NCBI GenBank assembly: GCA_018292915.2
Contig: JACVVK020000490.1
Coordinates: forward strand, 292,001-356,000
Direction: 5' to 3'
Source of the DNA: Batillaria attramentaria
Lineage: Eukaryota; Mollusca; Gastropoda; Batillariidae
DNA length: 64,000 bases
Of this stretch, positions 11,270-34,153 are shown one piece after another (position 1 is the first letter of the stretch; the number at the start of each line of letters is the position of its first letter). Made by a program: the position numbers and the translations under genes. A model generated the notes under the pieces. That model ran no database searches and had not been told where the DNA came from. It saw nothing but the letters and a program-made list of their open reading frames with translations.

Positions 11270-13372
11270 AGAGCTTTAGAATCATGTCTCTTTATCTGCC
11301 CATTTCAACTACATTTTGGTATTCACAAATCATAACAACTGGCGTCAGTATACAATTTACTCAGAACTGCTGTGATCTTTTGATCGCCGCCGTCACCGTG
11401 CTGTTGCAGACGGCCTGACCGCAGACCGCACGTATCACCCACTTTCCACACGGGGGATAAGGTCCCTTGTGTCACATGACTTTAGAATGTCCGATGAGTC
11501 GCTAATTTATGAGGAGACAGCATCGATATCGCTATAAAAAAATGAGACCGGTACATTTTATGGCGTACTGACAAAAACAAAACCTTACATTTTTTCGAGA
11601 TTTCGGCAAATTTGTATTATTAACGTTATAGTCACAGTACCTAAACATCATGAGTACCGGTTCCTTGAAAACAATCATCATAAAAAAATAAACATTTAAA
11701 CCACCATGTAAACATTAAAAAAATTAAACATTTAAACCACCATTTAAACATTTTTTTAAATAAAAAATAAAAAAACAAACAAGAACTCCGCAAAGGCGTG
11801 ATGCTTCCGAAGTTCATAATTATCTACAACTTATTTCTTTGTACCGCGGATCTACGGTCTTATGGTTTCACTCACGGAAAAGAATTACTCACGTGCGGAC
11901 TTGAATCTGTACCAGTATGCTTTGTGTGTTTTACCTGCTAAAAGATAATTAGCGCAACAGAAGTCTGTTTTGTGCCAAACCTGCGGACAGTTTGCTAACG
12001 GCGAACCGGGTACCCAACTTCATAGAAAAGACGTTTATTATCTACTAATGCTTAGACTAAATGAAGCCAGCAATTTTACAATCATTCCATTGTAGATGAT
12101 GTAAACATTTCTTGCAAACGTCAACGATGCAAATAGTACTCCATTTTCCATCGAAAACAAACATGCAAGCAGCTCCGAAGGACTGCAAAAATGCCGCCCG
12201 GTATTTTGTATCTTGTCTCGGTCGTCCCATGCACGACGTAGGGACATTATTATATGGAGAGGTACGGGCGTGGTCTCTAGTAGGCCCTAATAGATTCGAA
12301 ATGAAGGTCATTTTGCGAAAACGATTTTGAGCCTCTGGGCAAGGATAGCGCCATTTGTCAGCCGCGGCAAAAGGCCACTTGCCCCCAATGTTTTGGGGTC
12401 AATGCACGCCAGTAACAACAAGACAAGGTGGCAACGCCCCCTCTTCCATGATCCCCCCCCCCCTCCTACTCTCCGGCCATACGATGAAAATCATAGTTTT
12501 CAGTCTCGAAAGAGATTGAGGTCAAAATGGGTTCCAGTCATTGAGTGCTGGGTCTGTGCACCGTTGACCATAAACATTTCATGAACTTGACACACTCGCA
12601 TGCCAGTGAATGACATGACGTGCACGTAAATTGTATTTCAATGTCACAAGATGACGTTTTCCTGAATTGTTTAACTGATTAATCGGCGAGCCTCCTGATT
12701 TGAGAAACATCTTTGAGTTTCAGTCCCGCGGCGGCGGGTCAGCCAGTTTGATAAAGTTATTCTGAATTGATTTCAGTCAGCCGTTTTCGTCCGACTCACG
12801 TCAACGTGTTTTCGTCTTTTGGGGCGGGAATATGCACGTGAAATAACTCGAGGTTTGCGTCTGTAGGTACGCGGATTTCACAAAACGTTCGCGTCATTAT
12901 GAAACTGACGACGTCAGTGCACAAGTGGTGACGATTTCCATAAAAAAAAACCTCGGAGTATTAGGCAGATGTGCACGTGAAATGCCATTGATGTGGCGAG
13001 CCGTCAATGTAGAGTGCACTGCTATGTCTCAGCTGATATTTCTTTTCTTGTTTACGTCTCGCCTCAACGACAAGATTTGTTGTTTTGTGGAAGAGACTGG
13101 CGTCACTTTAGAAAAGTTAGAACTACGAAGGAGTGATGAGATAATTATTCTGTAACTGTTGACGTCATGATGTTGCCGTCGAATCATATCGCGCTTTTTA
13201 TCTCGACATTCGCAAACCGAGACGGGTGCAGAGATAACATGGCTGCCAAGAGGCTTGAGAAACCTGTCGAGGTTTCAATATAATCTCCTCTTCGGAGAAA
13301 ATCTGTGAACACGGAACTGAACCTTTGTTATCGCGCGCGAGAGAGAAACGCCGGTAAGCTACACCCCAAAGA

Positions 13373-24516
<11,144 letters not shown>

Positions 24517-24665
24517 AACTTATAGACGGAGCCTTGTGTAACTGCTCTTGTGCTCGAGAAAGGCTACGGGTTTATGTTGTATGTGGTCCGTGTTTGTTTT
24601 TGTGTGGTTTTCCCCTCTTTCGTGGATCACTTGAGCTAGAAAATCAACTTTGTGCGATGCAGGTG

Positions 24666-24765
24666 AATAAAACGGATTTACCATAGACGATTACTTTCTG
24701 TGTTTTTATAGAGTGCCGCTAGGTAACGGCGATCACTTTTGGACGAAGATATTTAGTTTAATAAA
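24666..24765 (+). terminator. Poly(A) signals of the CFAP58-like gene
   Basis: AATAAA occurs at 24666-24671 and again at 24760-24765, 150-250 bases after the stop codon, followed by GT-rich sequence. Either could direct cleavage. Confidence 0.6.
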
Positions 24766-24822
24766 GTAACAAGAAAAAGTGTTGTTTTTATTTGCTATAA
24801 TCATTCTCTGTCCTGTTGGAAA

Positions 24823-24825
<3 letters not shown>

Positions 24826-24909
<84 letters not shown>

Positions 24910-24923
24910 CGAGAGAGAGAGAG
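24826..24923. repeat. (GT)n(AG)n microsatellite
   Basis: About 34 GT units run directly into AG units just past the CFAP58-like poly(A) region. Confidence 0.95.
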
Positions 24924-25713
24924 TAAAAATAGTGAGAAGCATGAACACAAGTAAGATCTTAAAACCATGCAAGCAATTCGTGCAGTGGAGCAATTTATTA
25001 CCCACTAAATGCTACTTATAAATGTCCAAAAAGACATGTCTCAGATCTACCTGGCATACACTGGCATAACAGAATCTGTGTGTAGAAATAAAGATTTGTA
25101 TACACAAAATTTGCGTATCCTATATAACTATACAGTGGAAAAATCAACAACAAAAATCACTGTGTATAGTTTAAAAAAAAGACATTAAAATCAGTTTGTA
25201 TTAGAAGAAATTCACTGAATGTATAGTAACACCTCTTGTGCAGATTAACTACAAAGAAGCAAGTGATATGGCATTTGAGTATATATGTTATTACAGGCAC
25301 CAAAGAAGTTTAAAATAATGTTGTATTGTCTTGTAAGAGGCACAAATGTCACCAGAAACTTTTTGCTCTTTTGGAACAATAATTATGAAAACATTTATTT
25401 CTATAAGCCCTCCGCTCATAGGTACAAAAGACAAAAGACCCTGTTATCTTTATACTTCTCTTTGTAACATTGTAAATGCGCACACACAATTTCATTCTTC
25501 GCAAAAATTATTATTAATGGACAAGTATTTGTAAAGTAGAGTGTACATAAACCAGTTAGATAGAAACAGACTCTACATGCCTTTTTATGGCTTCACGATT
25601 TTGTTTGCTTCTTTCTTTTTTCCGTAGGGATCGTTGCTGTTCCTGCTGATAAGTAGCCTTCAAAACTGAATGAGATATAGTTACAAAACTATTCAATGAG
25701 GGCTAACAAGTTA

Positions 25714-25719
<6 letters not shown>

Positions 25720-25802
<83 letters not shown>
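25720..25802. repeat. (CT)n(CA)n microsatellite
   Basis: About 12 CT units are followed directly by about 29 CA units. Confidence 0.95.
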
Positions 25803-25808
<6 letters not shown>

Positions 25809-27029
25809 AACAAAAAAAAATATCATTCATTCATTCTCTACATGCAAAAATACACTCCTGTGCTGTCTCCTAGAAGAACATCTACATCTACATCAAGAAC
25901 CAAATTCTTTCGTCATGTGATTGGTGACATGTAGGGAGTACATCTCTAGAAGTCTGATTTCAACAGTGACCAACAAGCAGAGCACATTCATCAAGTAAGT
26001 ACAGCAAAGTGACACAATATGTGCGTCTAGTCTATAGCAATGGTAAAGAATAGTGTTTGTCAAATTCAGGTCAGAACTCACCCCGAAAAATCCAGCTCAA
26101 ACCTGAGGTGGCCTGTGTGCTGTGCACCAGAAAACATGCACTTTTTCGCCAGGCTGAGTGCTGAACTGAATATTTACACCACTCGCCAGTGCAAACTCTC
26201 AGTGAGTTAACTTTGAGTGCTTTACATCCGAAAATAGTAAGGAAACAGAAAGCAAAAGTGTGAGTTATGACTTTCCGTAACTCACTCAGTGGTTTACTCG
26301 ATGTTTCAATTTTTGCTGTGCTACCTCGCCGGATGCGGCAAAAAAATTGAAACATCTTGTAGTTTCTTTCGTGGTAAACCACTTGAACTCAACATGTAAG
26401 CTCTATGTAATACATATATTTATACTCTTAAAACTGTTTGATATGTAACGAGTCATAACACCAGAAGCCTTCAGGCTGGTGCAATATTCCAATCAAATCA
26501 TGAGGCCAGGCCAGAAGGCAGCTCAGTTCATGTGCAAGTGACAGGGAAAGTAATGGAATGAAGTTGAACAGTCAACAATTAACAGTGCAACATAGTGTAT
26601 TCATTCCCGATTTGACACAAATACTGGTAACACCTGAGAATAAATACTTTATCACAGTCTTTGTAGGGTTACACCAGCAAATACATACAACAACGTACTA
26701 AAAACAGTTATAAACACCTCCTTAAAAAATATGAAAAAGGCAGAAGATTTGCATGACAATTTTTCTTCAAAGTAACCACTGTGCATAAAGTCCCTTTATT
26801 TCCATCCTTATTTTCTCTTTCCTTTTGCTGTTTTGGCACACCTCCACTTTTAAATTCACTAATCCCAAGGAGACTGTATGGCTTCTGTCATCTCGAAAAT
26901 CACCTAAAGCACCATCAGTTTGATCAGCGCTTAGTCCCTTTTACCAGATAATGGATACTGTTAATGTCTTGATCAAAGCAGCACCCCTTTTCATCATAAT
27001 GAAACATTTTCTAAAATTTGAAAGTAACC

Positions 27030-27340
27030 GGCCCCCGTAGTGTAGTGGTTAGCACTTAGGACCATGGACCGGGAGACCCGGGTTCGAGTCCCAGCCGAGG
27101 CAAGTGGGATTTTTCCTACCTAGGTTGGCTCCTATACCCAGAGTGGGTGTACTATGGGCCCAATGGGGAGGCTGTTGCCACACAGCAGAGATTCATCCAC
27201 TTCAAGGGTGCAACTTTGTGGGTGCTTCCCTTGGTAAGACACATCTTATGATGTGGATGGTGACACAGCCGGCACCACAGGTACTGTAGTTCCCGGGCCT
27301 GGTTAATGCCGGGATATTTATGACAGGAAGCGTGGAATGC
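27030..27340 (+). mobile_element. tRNA-derived SINE, family 2 (copy a)
   Basis: The head has A-box-like TAGTGTAGTGGTTAGCAC and B box GGGTTCGAGTCCC. The body has GAGGCAAGTGGGATTTTTCC, AGAGTGGGTGTACTATGGGC and CAATGGGGAGGCTGTTGCCA. Minus-strand copies occur at 31330-31612 and 39060-39331. This is the best-preserved of the three. Confidence 0.88.
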
Positions 27341-28039
27341 GGCCCTGTCCCGCCGTCCCAAACCATACGGACCTCCATAGCATCATTGTTACATGTACCA
27401 TCATCCTCATCTCCATCATCATGCATAATATAAAAAAAAAAATTGCCCCAGCTTCCGAGCCCTCCATGGATTCCACCCATTACCTGGGAGGAACACCACT
27501 GGAACTGGCAAAGAGTTGGGGCAGCAAAAAAAAAAAAAAAAAAAAATTGAAAGTGTTATCATCTAATGTCAGAGCAGCATACATGGGTGTAACTATACCC
27601 ACCACAACAAGATTTGACAGCTTAACAATTTGCTCAACACCTCTATGGGAAGCTGGAAACTTCTGAACTGCTACATGTATCACAGCAATGACAAGTCTAA
27701 CAAATTTTTAAAAAGGCCTTTCCAAGGCAATTGTCTTTTGTTTACTGGTGTAATTTCCCAGGCAAATCAGCACATCCATCAGCACAAAGTGCCCCTGGTT
27801 GGGCCCCACCTTTGTACTGCCACATACCCATGCTTGTGCCCATAGTTGTGCATCAAATCCAAAGATAAACCTTCTCTTGTACAGTCCCATATTAATACCT
27901 GACCCACCTAGATACTCGTACATTTTCAATGTCCATCATTGACCAATGGTCAAAGTAGGCTGCAAGCAAAGTTTTGTTCCATCAACAACCCCCAAAACGA
28001 GGGGAAAGAAAAAAGTGAACGAGCACCAGAAATTAAATA

Positions 28040-28860
28040 CAGTCAAACCTGTGTAAGGCGGTCACCCAAGGGACTGGACCAAACTGACCGCCTTAGACAG
28101 GTGGCCGGGTTGTCCAGGAAGGCATGTCAACAGCTAGCATGTCACCCAATGAATACTCTAGCGGTGCACGTGTTACAAGCAGACAACAGGGCTCGCCTAA
28201 AGCTCTCTATACACTTGAAAATACGTGTTTGGGGTCCTTTTTATTTTTTTTATTGCACACCGTTTGATTTCAAACAAACAGATCAGCAGGTGATCGACTG
28301 ACGATGCAACAACAAGCTTCCTGCTGACAGCGGATTCACGCACATTAACACGTCGTCGTCTCAATCGGAAGCAATAGAAACGACAAACAGGGTGACAACA
28401 CCTTCACCTATTCGTACACCTTGCAAGTTGATCGGTTTACAAACACAAAGCTGACCGCTTCCTATAGACCTCGTACTGATTGCAAAGCAATCAAAAGGAC
28501 GCCGCTAACAGCCACCCCCTCGCCCCCACCAATACCCCGGCTATTCACTCAGAGGGGGAGGCGCGTGTCAGTGAGCCACGGCGTGGCTAATCCTGGCTTG
28601 TCAAGCAGTTAGGCAGTCTGTCTTGTCAGTTGAGAACACAGCAGGGGCCCGAAGGCGGTCACTACACTGACAACAAAGTGACTGCCTTGTACAGTGTGAA
28701 AGGTCGTTTGGGACTGCCAAAATAGGTGGCACGACCGCGTTAGACAGTGACCTGGTTATACAGTGCATATATTTAGGGAAAACGCTCGGGGATCCTCTGG
28801 GGTGACCGAGTTAGACAGTGGCATGGCTTATACAGGTGACCGCCATGGCAGGTTCGACTG
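28040..28860. mobile_element. Foldback element with CAGTCRAACCTG ends, long copy (821 bp)
   Basis: The left end CAGTCAAACCTGTGTAAGGC and the right end (reverse complement CAGTCGAACCTGCCATGGCG) match the ends of the 178-bp element at 3060-3237. Both ends are flanked by TA. Inner GGTCACC/GGTGACC modules recur near each end. About 600 bases of unique middle (around 28150-28700) have no transposase-like frame, so the element is non-autonomous. Confidence 0.8.
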
Positions 28861-29085
28861 TACCCTAGATCAAATTAAATAAAGAACCGCACTTTGGGTT
28901 ACAAGAACTATAAAATATTGCACATGACCATAGAAGTATCACTCTTATAAGTAATGAGCAAGAATTTAATCATACATGGGCATGTACTGTACATGTACAT
29001 GTATTCATATTTATACTTAAGGTTTAATTTCACAATTTTCCACTCCACCCCTGAGCAAAACAATAACAAGAAGAAACACGGAATT

Positions 29086-32000
29086 TCAGTCCCCTCCATC
29101 ACAATCTCCTCCAAAATCTCCACCTCCAAAGTCATCACCCCCTCCAAAATCACCCCCGTAATCGCCGTAGTCACCACCTCCGTAGTCACCACCTCCGTAG
29201 TCACCACCCCCATAGTCACCTCCTCCGTAGTCACCATCTCCATAGTTATTGTCTCCATAGTAATTGTTCTCCACATGTGTGTTGTCAATGTCGTAGTGGT
29301 TGTTGATGGACATGCCAGATCCCCATCCATAACCGAAGCCGCCATAGGGATACCCCCAGCCCCAACCCCAGGGTCGGGCCATTCCATAGCCGAGGGCTCC
29401 ACCAACCAGCATGCCTGAATAAAAGTAAATGAATAATTCTTTAAGAATTCCCTTTGTTACATGCTTTTTGGGGGACTGCAAAGCTGTAATTCTAAGCACA
29501 GACAGATACCAGTAGATACAGTGAGCGTTTGTCCCAACATGTCTGTGTACCTAATTGAATTACTTCCCTATAACTCCTATCATCTGGAAAATTAGCCGAA
29601 TCGCTTATCAAATCTATGGTGCGTAGCCCTTTTTCCCAGATGATTTTAGAGACCACATAATATTTTCATCTGAACACTGGGTATAACTCCTATCATCTGG
29701 AAAATTAGCCTAATCGCTTATCAAATCTGTGGCACATAGGCCTTTTCGCCAGATGATTTTGGAGACCACATAATTTTTTTCATCTGAACACTGTATGGGC
29801 ATTTCAGCTGTCGAATCTCTGTTTGATTTTCACTTGTCTGCTTTCTGCGTTTGGTTTCAATGTTAGTCTTCATCCCTTATCATTTCACGATTTATATGTA
29901 TATAATAATGCAGGAAAGATATGCCTGCAGGCAAATCTTGTCAACAATGTGAACACATACATATTAAAAGGATGCACCATGATAGGGAAACTTGAGAAAA
30001 CCTGAGGAACTCAAGCCAAGCCTTACCTGTGGCAAAACTAGCACCTCCATCACCCCGATCACGGTCCTGCACAATCACTCTCTGGGGCTGGTTGCCCTGG
30101 TAACCTCCAGGTCGTTGTCCATATGGTCTTTGGTTATGGTGGTGGTAACCATGCTGAGGTGGTGGGTAGCCTTGTTGTGGAGGCGGGTAGCCTTGTTGTG
30201 GAGGCGGGTACCCTGGTTGTCCACCTAACACACAGAAATGCCGATGGAAAATGTGTGTGAAATAATTTCCACAGGTCTGACACTGGACCAATCTCCACTG
30301 TGCCTCTCTTGAAATTGATTAAAAACATGAAACCACCACTAAAAATGTTCTGCCTTGAACTGATACAGTGCGTGACTAAGTACACGGAACATGATAGTCT
30401 TGCATAAAACTAGTGTAAAAAATACTATTCAATTATCTGTTTACAGTCCTGGGCCCGCAGGTAAAAGTGGAGGTTAGGGATTTTAGCCCAGGGTTAGAGT
30501 CTAACCTCGAACTAAACTAGCTCTAGGGTTAAATTATCTGTTTTTTTGTTGTTGTTTTTTTAACCAGGAAGCGGATCCATTCCACCATGGTGCCTACGCC
30601 GTTACAGAAAGATATTTTTCTACCTTTCTTCGCTTCCTTTTTAAATTTAATTTTGTTTATGGGTTTTTTTTTATCCTACTCTGGGTTAGGCCCATAGCCA
30701 TGGGCTAAATTAACCTCGAGTTTTACATGCGGGCCCTGGTACTGTTCAATAATGGTCTATGCAGAACTAGTGAGGACAGCTGTCCTATCTGATCCACCAA
30801 AACCATTTTGACAAATGATATATGTACATCACTCCCAAGCAATCTTGGTAAATAAAGTGTTTCGCGATCCTTTTCCTTGTCAGATTTTTAAGAGCTTAAT
30901 CTACAGCATACACACAAACTACTTTCAACAACTCCAACCACATCTTCTGATCTAGGCATGTTAGACAACACACTTGCATGCTTTCACACCATGGGGAAGC
31001 AACTACACATAGTACTGACATTACAAATGTTGGAACCCTTCAGTTCTCTCCCTTTTTAAGGGGGAGCCGGGGTGGTCGAATGGTAGAGCGTTGGACTTCT
31101 AATGCTCGGGTCGTGAGTTTGATCCCGGCTGGGGCCAAATATTTGTGCTGGCTTTTTCATCGCTGCCCCGTCTTTGATATCACCCTATGTGGTGGAAAAG
31201 GATGTTAAACCCCCAAACAGCCACTCACCCTCTCCCTTTTTAAGTTTATATCAGACTGTGGTAATACCGTCCCTCTGATAATGTGAACCCTGAGTATATG
31301 TAGTGGGTGTGATAGCTCAGTTCAATGGCAACATTTTTTTTTTTTTTTTTTGACCCAACTCTTAGCCCAATGAGATGTGTCATACCAACAGAAGCACCCT
31401 CCAAAGTCGCACCTGTGGAGTGGTTGACCCTCAGCTGCAAGTTAACAGCCTCCCCACTGTGCCCATAGCACATCCACTCTGGGTAGGAGCCGACCTAGCT
31501 AGGAAAAATCCCACTTGCCTCGGCTGGGATTTGAACCCAGGGTCTCACAGACCATAGTCCAAAGTGCTATATACATGTATAACAACTACTCTACAGGGGC
31601 CGGTCAATGGAAACAATTTCAGAGCTGGAAGTCAGGGATGGACAGGGTGGTGTAGGTGTCGATGGCAAAGTAAATCTTACCATAAGGAGGTGGAGGTGGG
31701 CCACCATGTGGTGTGTACTGTTGTTGCTGCTGCTGCTGTGGTGGCTGTGGTGGAGGTGGTAGCTGCAACATTGGAAAATGTTCAATGACTGCATGTTGTG
31801 TATTTTCTACATATCTATACTTCTTACCAACTCAATCTTTGAGATCTTAGCTGCAAAGGGTGCCTATCTTTTGTTTCATAAAATGTAATCAATGCACCTC
31901 TACAGTCCAAACAACATGGTTGTAATTTGTGAAACATGTAGTATAGTTATTATCTAGCAGCAGAAACATTTTGCATAAACATAATAATTATTCAAACAGA

Positions 32001-32812
32001 AAGGGGGAAAGGTCTACAGCAGCAGCAACAACAAAACTTACCACTGTAGTGATTGCTTGTAACCATGAGCTGTGTAGAAAGAAAGAAAAAAAATAATGAT
32101 AGTGTGTGATCAATGATGTGACAGTCTGAACATCAAACATAAACATCAACACACCTGTATATGCCTTGTTGTCTTATTTTATTTTATTGTTTTTTTGTTC
32201 TGGGCTTTTACGAATATTTACTTGCATTGTACCGAAATGTTATTTCAGACAAGATTTTTTAATTTCTTTTTTTACCAAAACAGCATTTTCCATAATAATG
32301 AAACCCCTAGTTTCTCAAAATACTGCCAGTGTGGTGACTGGTTCATCCAATGTTATGCATGGACATGCTGGGTTAAAAACTAACTTTTCTTACAAAGGTT
32401 TAAACCTTCTGAAACCATGCTTTTATTAGTTTACCGAAGTGACATGACACATGCATATGGTGATACAGTAAACTGTGTGCGAGTTTACAAACCAGTACTT
32501 TTACTTTCTACTTACTCAAGTTCAGCCTGATCAGAACATAAAATCCAAACGAATTCTGCTTGCCGACTCCTGGTCCTGGGCACAGCAAGCAGGTGTGCCA
32601 TTTGTCCTCCAGGTGGTACCTTTGGTGGCCCTTTGGGGACATACTGAGTTGTCGCACCAACTGCTATGTACTGACACACGTCCTGGAAGAGCATCACATA
32701 AAACTCAGCACTTGTACCACAATCAGTACCAAGTGAACATTTTGTAAACTGCAATCTCATTTTGTAAACCGCAGTCCATCTGATCCATACTTACAGCTTC
32801 CCCCTCATCCCG

Positions 32813-32864
<52 letters not shown>

Positions 32865-34130
32865 CGTGCGCGTGTGTGCATATTAACAGCGAAAGAAAGT
32901 TTTTTTTCTTATATTACATGTATTATTGTTTGCTTTCTTTATTCTTTTCGTGTTTTTTGTTGATGGTGGTGGTGTTTTGTTTTGTTGTTGTTGTTTTCAA
33001 AGGTGGGGGGGGGGGTGTTAATGGTTGCTATGTTTGTAACTGTTCAAGCAAAATAACCACAAAATAATTATTTTGAAAAATGCTCTCTTTTTTTCAGCAA
33101 CACATAAAATGCCAGTTCATGCAATTTAAGTGTGCATGTATACAATTTAGTAAAATTAAAAAGTCGGAAATTAAAAGAAAAAGAGACGCAGGTTCAACCT
33201 TCAGCAGAACTGCTCCCTTGGGCTCATAGCTGCCTTGGTCACTGAACCACGCTAAGGTGCTATCCACATAAAGCACAAAAAATTCCTGCTGCCATTTGCT
33301 TGAAAACAGACCCTCTGGAAAAGAGAATGAGCGTGACAAAAAAAATGTTGTCAGAAAGTTTGATACACATGTGCAAGCATCTGCATGGGTACGTTAAGTC
33401 TTGCATTTTCTTTGAGGCAATTGATTTCTGGACTGTGGTCAGAAATGGAACAAACGTTCTCCCCCCCCCCCCTTGTCTGTTGGTTGGTCAGGTACATGTA
33501 CATTACTACAGGCAAGTTATAAATAACTACCTTTTCAAACCTACCTTTCCAAATTTATAGTATTCATGAGCTTTGACATAATTATGACTCATCCAAACAC
33601 TTACTGGAAATCATTAATTACGTCTGTACTTACTGTTGAATCTACGGAGATACCCTGTTTTTGCACGGGCAACATTACCTGCAAAAGCATCAAAGCATTG
33701 GCCATCGAATCTTCACTGAACACTGAGGGTTTGAAATAAACTACATGTACCATCAAGTACATGTACCACGTCAGCCCTCTAGTAAGTCCTTCCGTCCCCG
33801 AGAGATTTGGCGGAAAAGAAGAATGCACAGAACGCTGGTTAGTTTTGGTTTTGTTTGGTCAACTATGGTTTTTTGTTTGTTTGTTTTTACCAGCAGAACC
33901 TGAGACATTACTCAATTAATCAAAAAGAGATTGAGAGTGAAACCGAGTCTAATGCGGCAACTGAATTTTGTTGAATTTTAACTGAAACACCCAGGGTTAC
34001 CAGAAAACTCAGCAGTAGGATTGAGAAGTTACCATGGTAGTTAGTTAAACAACAAAACAGTCCGACATCCTCTTTGCAAACAGCAGTACTTACTGGAAAC
34101 GTGAACCGATTCTGATCTCGAACAAGACAT
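29086..34130 (-). CDS. Evectin (PLEKHB)-like PH-domain protein with Gly/Asp/Tyr tail, 8 exons
   Basis: Exons in transcript order: 34130-34094, 33678-33634, 33314-33199, 32682-32516, 32069-32042, 31762-31681, 30224-30027, 29414-29086. They total 1002 nt (333 aa plus stop), all phases consistent. Residues about 18-131 form a PH domain: KTGYLRRF opens the first strand, KWQQEFFVLY the second, and the C-terminal helix holds the invariant Trp (SWLQAITTV, W124). A Pro/Gln stretch and three GYPPPQ repeats follow. Then QPQRVIVQDRDRGDGG and GMLVGGALGYG match the conserved evectin C-terminus, where a glycine-rich hydrophobic segment anchors the protein to recycling-endosome or post-Golgi membranes. After this, where evectins normally end, the protein continues about 100 residues with aromatic/Gly repeats and GGGDY units. 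The 28-nt exon 5 is supported only by phase and the PH Trp. It is head-to-head with GANAB. Confidence 0.8.
29571..29796 (+). repeat. 113-base tandem duplication
   Basis: Two head-to-tail units run from TAACTCCTATCATCTGGAAA to TTTTCATCTGAACACTG. They differ at scattered positions (for example GCCGAATCG versus GCCTAATCG). They lie in the last intron of the evectin-like gene. Confidence 0.85.
30449..30738. mobile_element. MITE with GGGCCCG terminal inverted repeats (copy 2)
   Basis: This is the same 280-290 bp element as 14933-15208, in the same orientation: GTTAGAGTCTAACCTCGAAC, CTAGCTCTAGGGTTAAAT, GGAAGCGGATCCATTCCA and the end TTTTACATGCGGGCCCTG are shared in order. The leftmost bases are CTGGGCCCG instead of CAGGGCCCG. 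Confidence 0.85.
31062..31230 (+). mobile_element. tRNA-derived SINE, family 3 (copy b)
   Basis: The head GGTAGAGCGTTGGACTTCTA is followed by GGGTCGTGAGTTTGATCCC and the body GGCTGGGGCCAAATATTTGT through GTGGAAAAGGATGTTAAAC. It lacks the internal duplication seen at 13890-14117, so it is closer to the family form. Confidence 0.85.
31330..31612 (-). mobile_element. tRNA-derived SINE, family 2 (copy b)
   Basis: On the minus strand a decayed head is followed by the B-box remnant GGGTTCAAATCCC and then GAGGCAAGTGGGATTTTTCC and the family 2 body. It ends in a long A-run on that strand (T-run at 31337-31351). It lies just upstream of PLEKHB-like exon 6 coordinates, in an intron. Confidence 0.82.
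32816..32877. repeat. (GT)n microsatellite
   Basis: About 25 GT units with CGTGCG interruptions in intron 3 of the evectin-like gene. Confidence 0.9.
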
Positions 34131-34153
34131 AATGATGGCCGAGGCGGGGTCTG
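34094..34153. promoter_or_regulatory. Head-to-head start region of evectin-like gene and GANAB
   Basis: The minus-strand ATG of the evectin-like gene occupies 34130-34128 and the first plus-strand ATG of the GANAB model begins at 34132, one base away. Each is followed by a short exon (37 and 22 nt) ending in a GTAAGT donor. If both starts are used, each mRNA's 5' UTR must overlap the other gene's first coding exon. The core promoters cannot both be placed from sequence alone; no TATA box was seen. Confidence 0.6.

Larger units (their letters stand above)
9287..13372. promoter_or_regulatory. Divergent intergenic region between dioxygenase and CFAP58-like gene
   Basis: Both neighbours are transcribed outward from here, so their promoters must lie inside. 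GC-rich, CpG-containing stretches occur near 9570-9660 and 12700-13370, next to each start codon, and could be promoters; no TATA box was convincingly placed. The middle holds a decayed tandem repeat (about 9875-10280), CA tracts (10294-10381) and a GT tract (11204-11266). No coding exon was supported. Confidence 0.45.
24517..29085. other. Convergent intergenic region without recognised genes
   Basis: After the CFAP58-like poly(A) signals the sequence is AT-rich and non-coding. It holds GT/AG and CT/CA microsatellites (24826-24923, 25720-25802), a family 2 SINE (27030-27340), and an 821-bp foldback element (28040-28860). Part of the right side is presumably 3' UTR of the minus-strand evectin-like gene. 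Small open frames in this stretch show no family features. Confidence 0.5.

Noticed and set aside
27030..27110. Possible tRNA gene (B box GGTTCGAGTCC with TAGTGGTTAGCAC)
   Set aside because: No acceptor-stem pairing closes after the B box and the sequence runs into a 200-base body repeated at two other sites, so it is a SINE head. The heads at 14779, 45718 and 58232 were rejected as tRNA genes for the same reason.
28954..29418. 154-codon plus-strand frame of Val/Thr/Ile repeats
   Set aside because: It is the antisense shadow of the GGGDY-repeat exon.
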